DNA of 5,798 bases from assembly GCA_023253575.1 (NCBI GenBank), contig JALRGB010000772.1:1-5798 (forward strand), read 5' to 3'. This DNA is from Verrucomicrobiales bacterium. Its GTDB lineage: Bacteria; Verrucomicrobiota; Verrucomicrobiia; Verrucomicrobiales; V1-33. The notes beneath the pieces are model-generated. The model had not been told where the DNA came from, made no database searches, and saw only the letters and a program-made list of their open reading frames with translations. Below are positions 5,672 to 5,798 of the stretch, piece after piece. Position numbers and translations under genes: made by a program. The number at the start of each line of letters is the position of its first letter. Within the stretch, counting starts at the first letter, position 1.

Positions 5672-5798
5672 TCGATGTAAAGGAATCCGTTGGTATTTAA
5701 GAGGACCTGACTCAATGCGGCCAGCGCCGGCATCTCGCCCAAGGCGGCATTCTCGCGCAGAAAAACCAAGGCCCGCGCTGATTCCGGCGCATCCGGAG
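5668..5798 (-). CDS. C-terminal end of a DUF1553 (PSD1-type, usually PSCyt/DUF1549-containing) protein, cut by the window edge
   Basis: Only the final 42 codons are inside the window. They end in LAALSQVLLNTNGFLYIE before TGA (5668-5670). The pattern of a short Ala/Leu-rich helix followed by QVLLNTNxFLY at the very C-terminus is the hallmark ending of DUF1553 proteins. In full length these usually carry planctomycete cytochrome-c-like (PSCyt1), DUF1549 and DUF1553 domains and are exported, with unproven function. Those upstream domains cannot be checked here. The stop overlaps the DUF1501 start by four bases (ATGA), so the two form an operon with this gene first. This frame is too short to appear in a standard ORF scan; I translated it by hand. 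Confidence 0.88.
   Translation of the reverse strand, partial: PDAPESARALVFLRENAALGEMPALAALSQVLLNTNGFLYIE

Noticed and set aside
5213..5680. 155-codon plus-strand frame opposite the start of DUF1501.
   Set aside because: It is a shadow of the DUF1501 N-terminal half, and its peptide has no domain-like features.

Overview
This is a GC-rich bacterial window whose gene content points to the PVC superphylum, most likely Verrucomicrobiota, with Planctomycetota as the alternative. The reasons are a DUF1553 gene followed by a DUF1501 gene, a secreted DUF1080 protein, a secreted multi-module alpha/beta hydrolase, and an RsmH with a long basic N-terminal extension. Clear Shine-Dalgarno sequences are missing in front of most starts. 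No mobile element, CRISPR array, tRNA or rRNA was seen.

Layout, left to right. Positions 1-229 hold no gene I can support; the plus strand is C-rich and G-poor there. A small antibiotic-biosynthesis-monooxygenase (ABM)-like protein is encoded at 230-592 (+). It converges on rsmH (654-1715, -), and a 9-bp hairpin lies between the two stops. Between rsmH and the next gene is a short unannotated relic (1705-1851, -) that reads as the N-terminal third of a MazG-like nucleotide pyrophosphohydrolase. It has lost its in-frame start, one of its two first-motif glutamates and everything downstream. A DUF1080 (3-keto-disaccharide hydrolase-like) secreted protein follows at 1852-2628 (-). A 214-bp divergent intergenic region then leads to a plus-strand alpha/beta hydrolase locus (2843-4046). 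This locus is split over two reading frames, and the junction lies exactly between two conserved family blocks. An AT-rich stretch with hairpins (4047-4225) separates it from a minus-strand DUF1553-DUF1501 pair. DUF1501 is complete (4226-5671). Only the last 42 codons of DUF1553 are in the window (5668-5798), and the two genes overlap by ATGA.

How the genes may work together: the DUF1080, hydrolase and DUF1553/DUF1501 products are all probably exported and fit the polysaccharide and sugar breakdown lifestyle of PVC bacteria. rsmH is a housekeeping ribosome-modification gene, here apart from the usual division/cell-wall cluster. I see no evidence of a novel defence or mobile system. The most informative signals are gene decay or rearrangement (the MazG relic and the broken hydrolase) and a hairpin that ends exactly at the hydrolase start codon.
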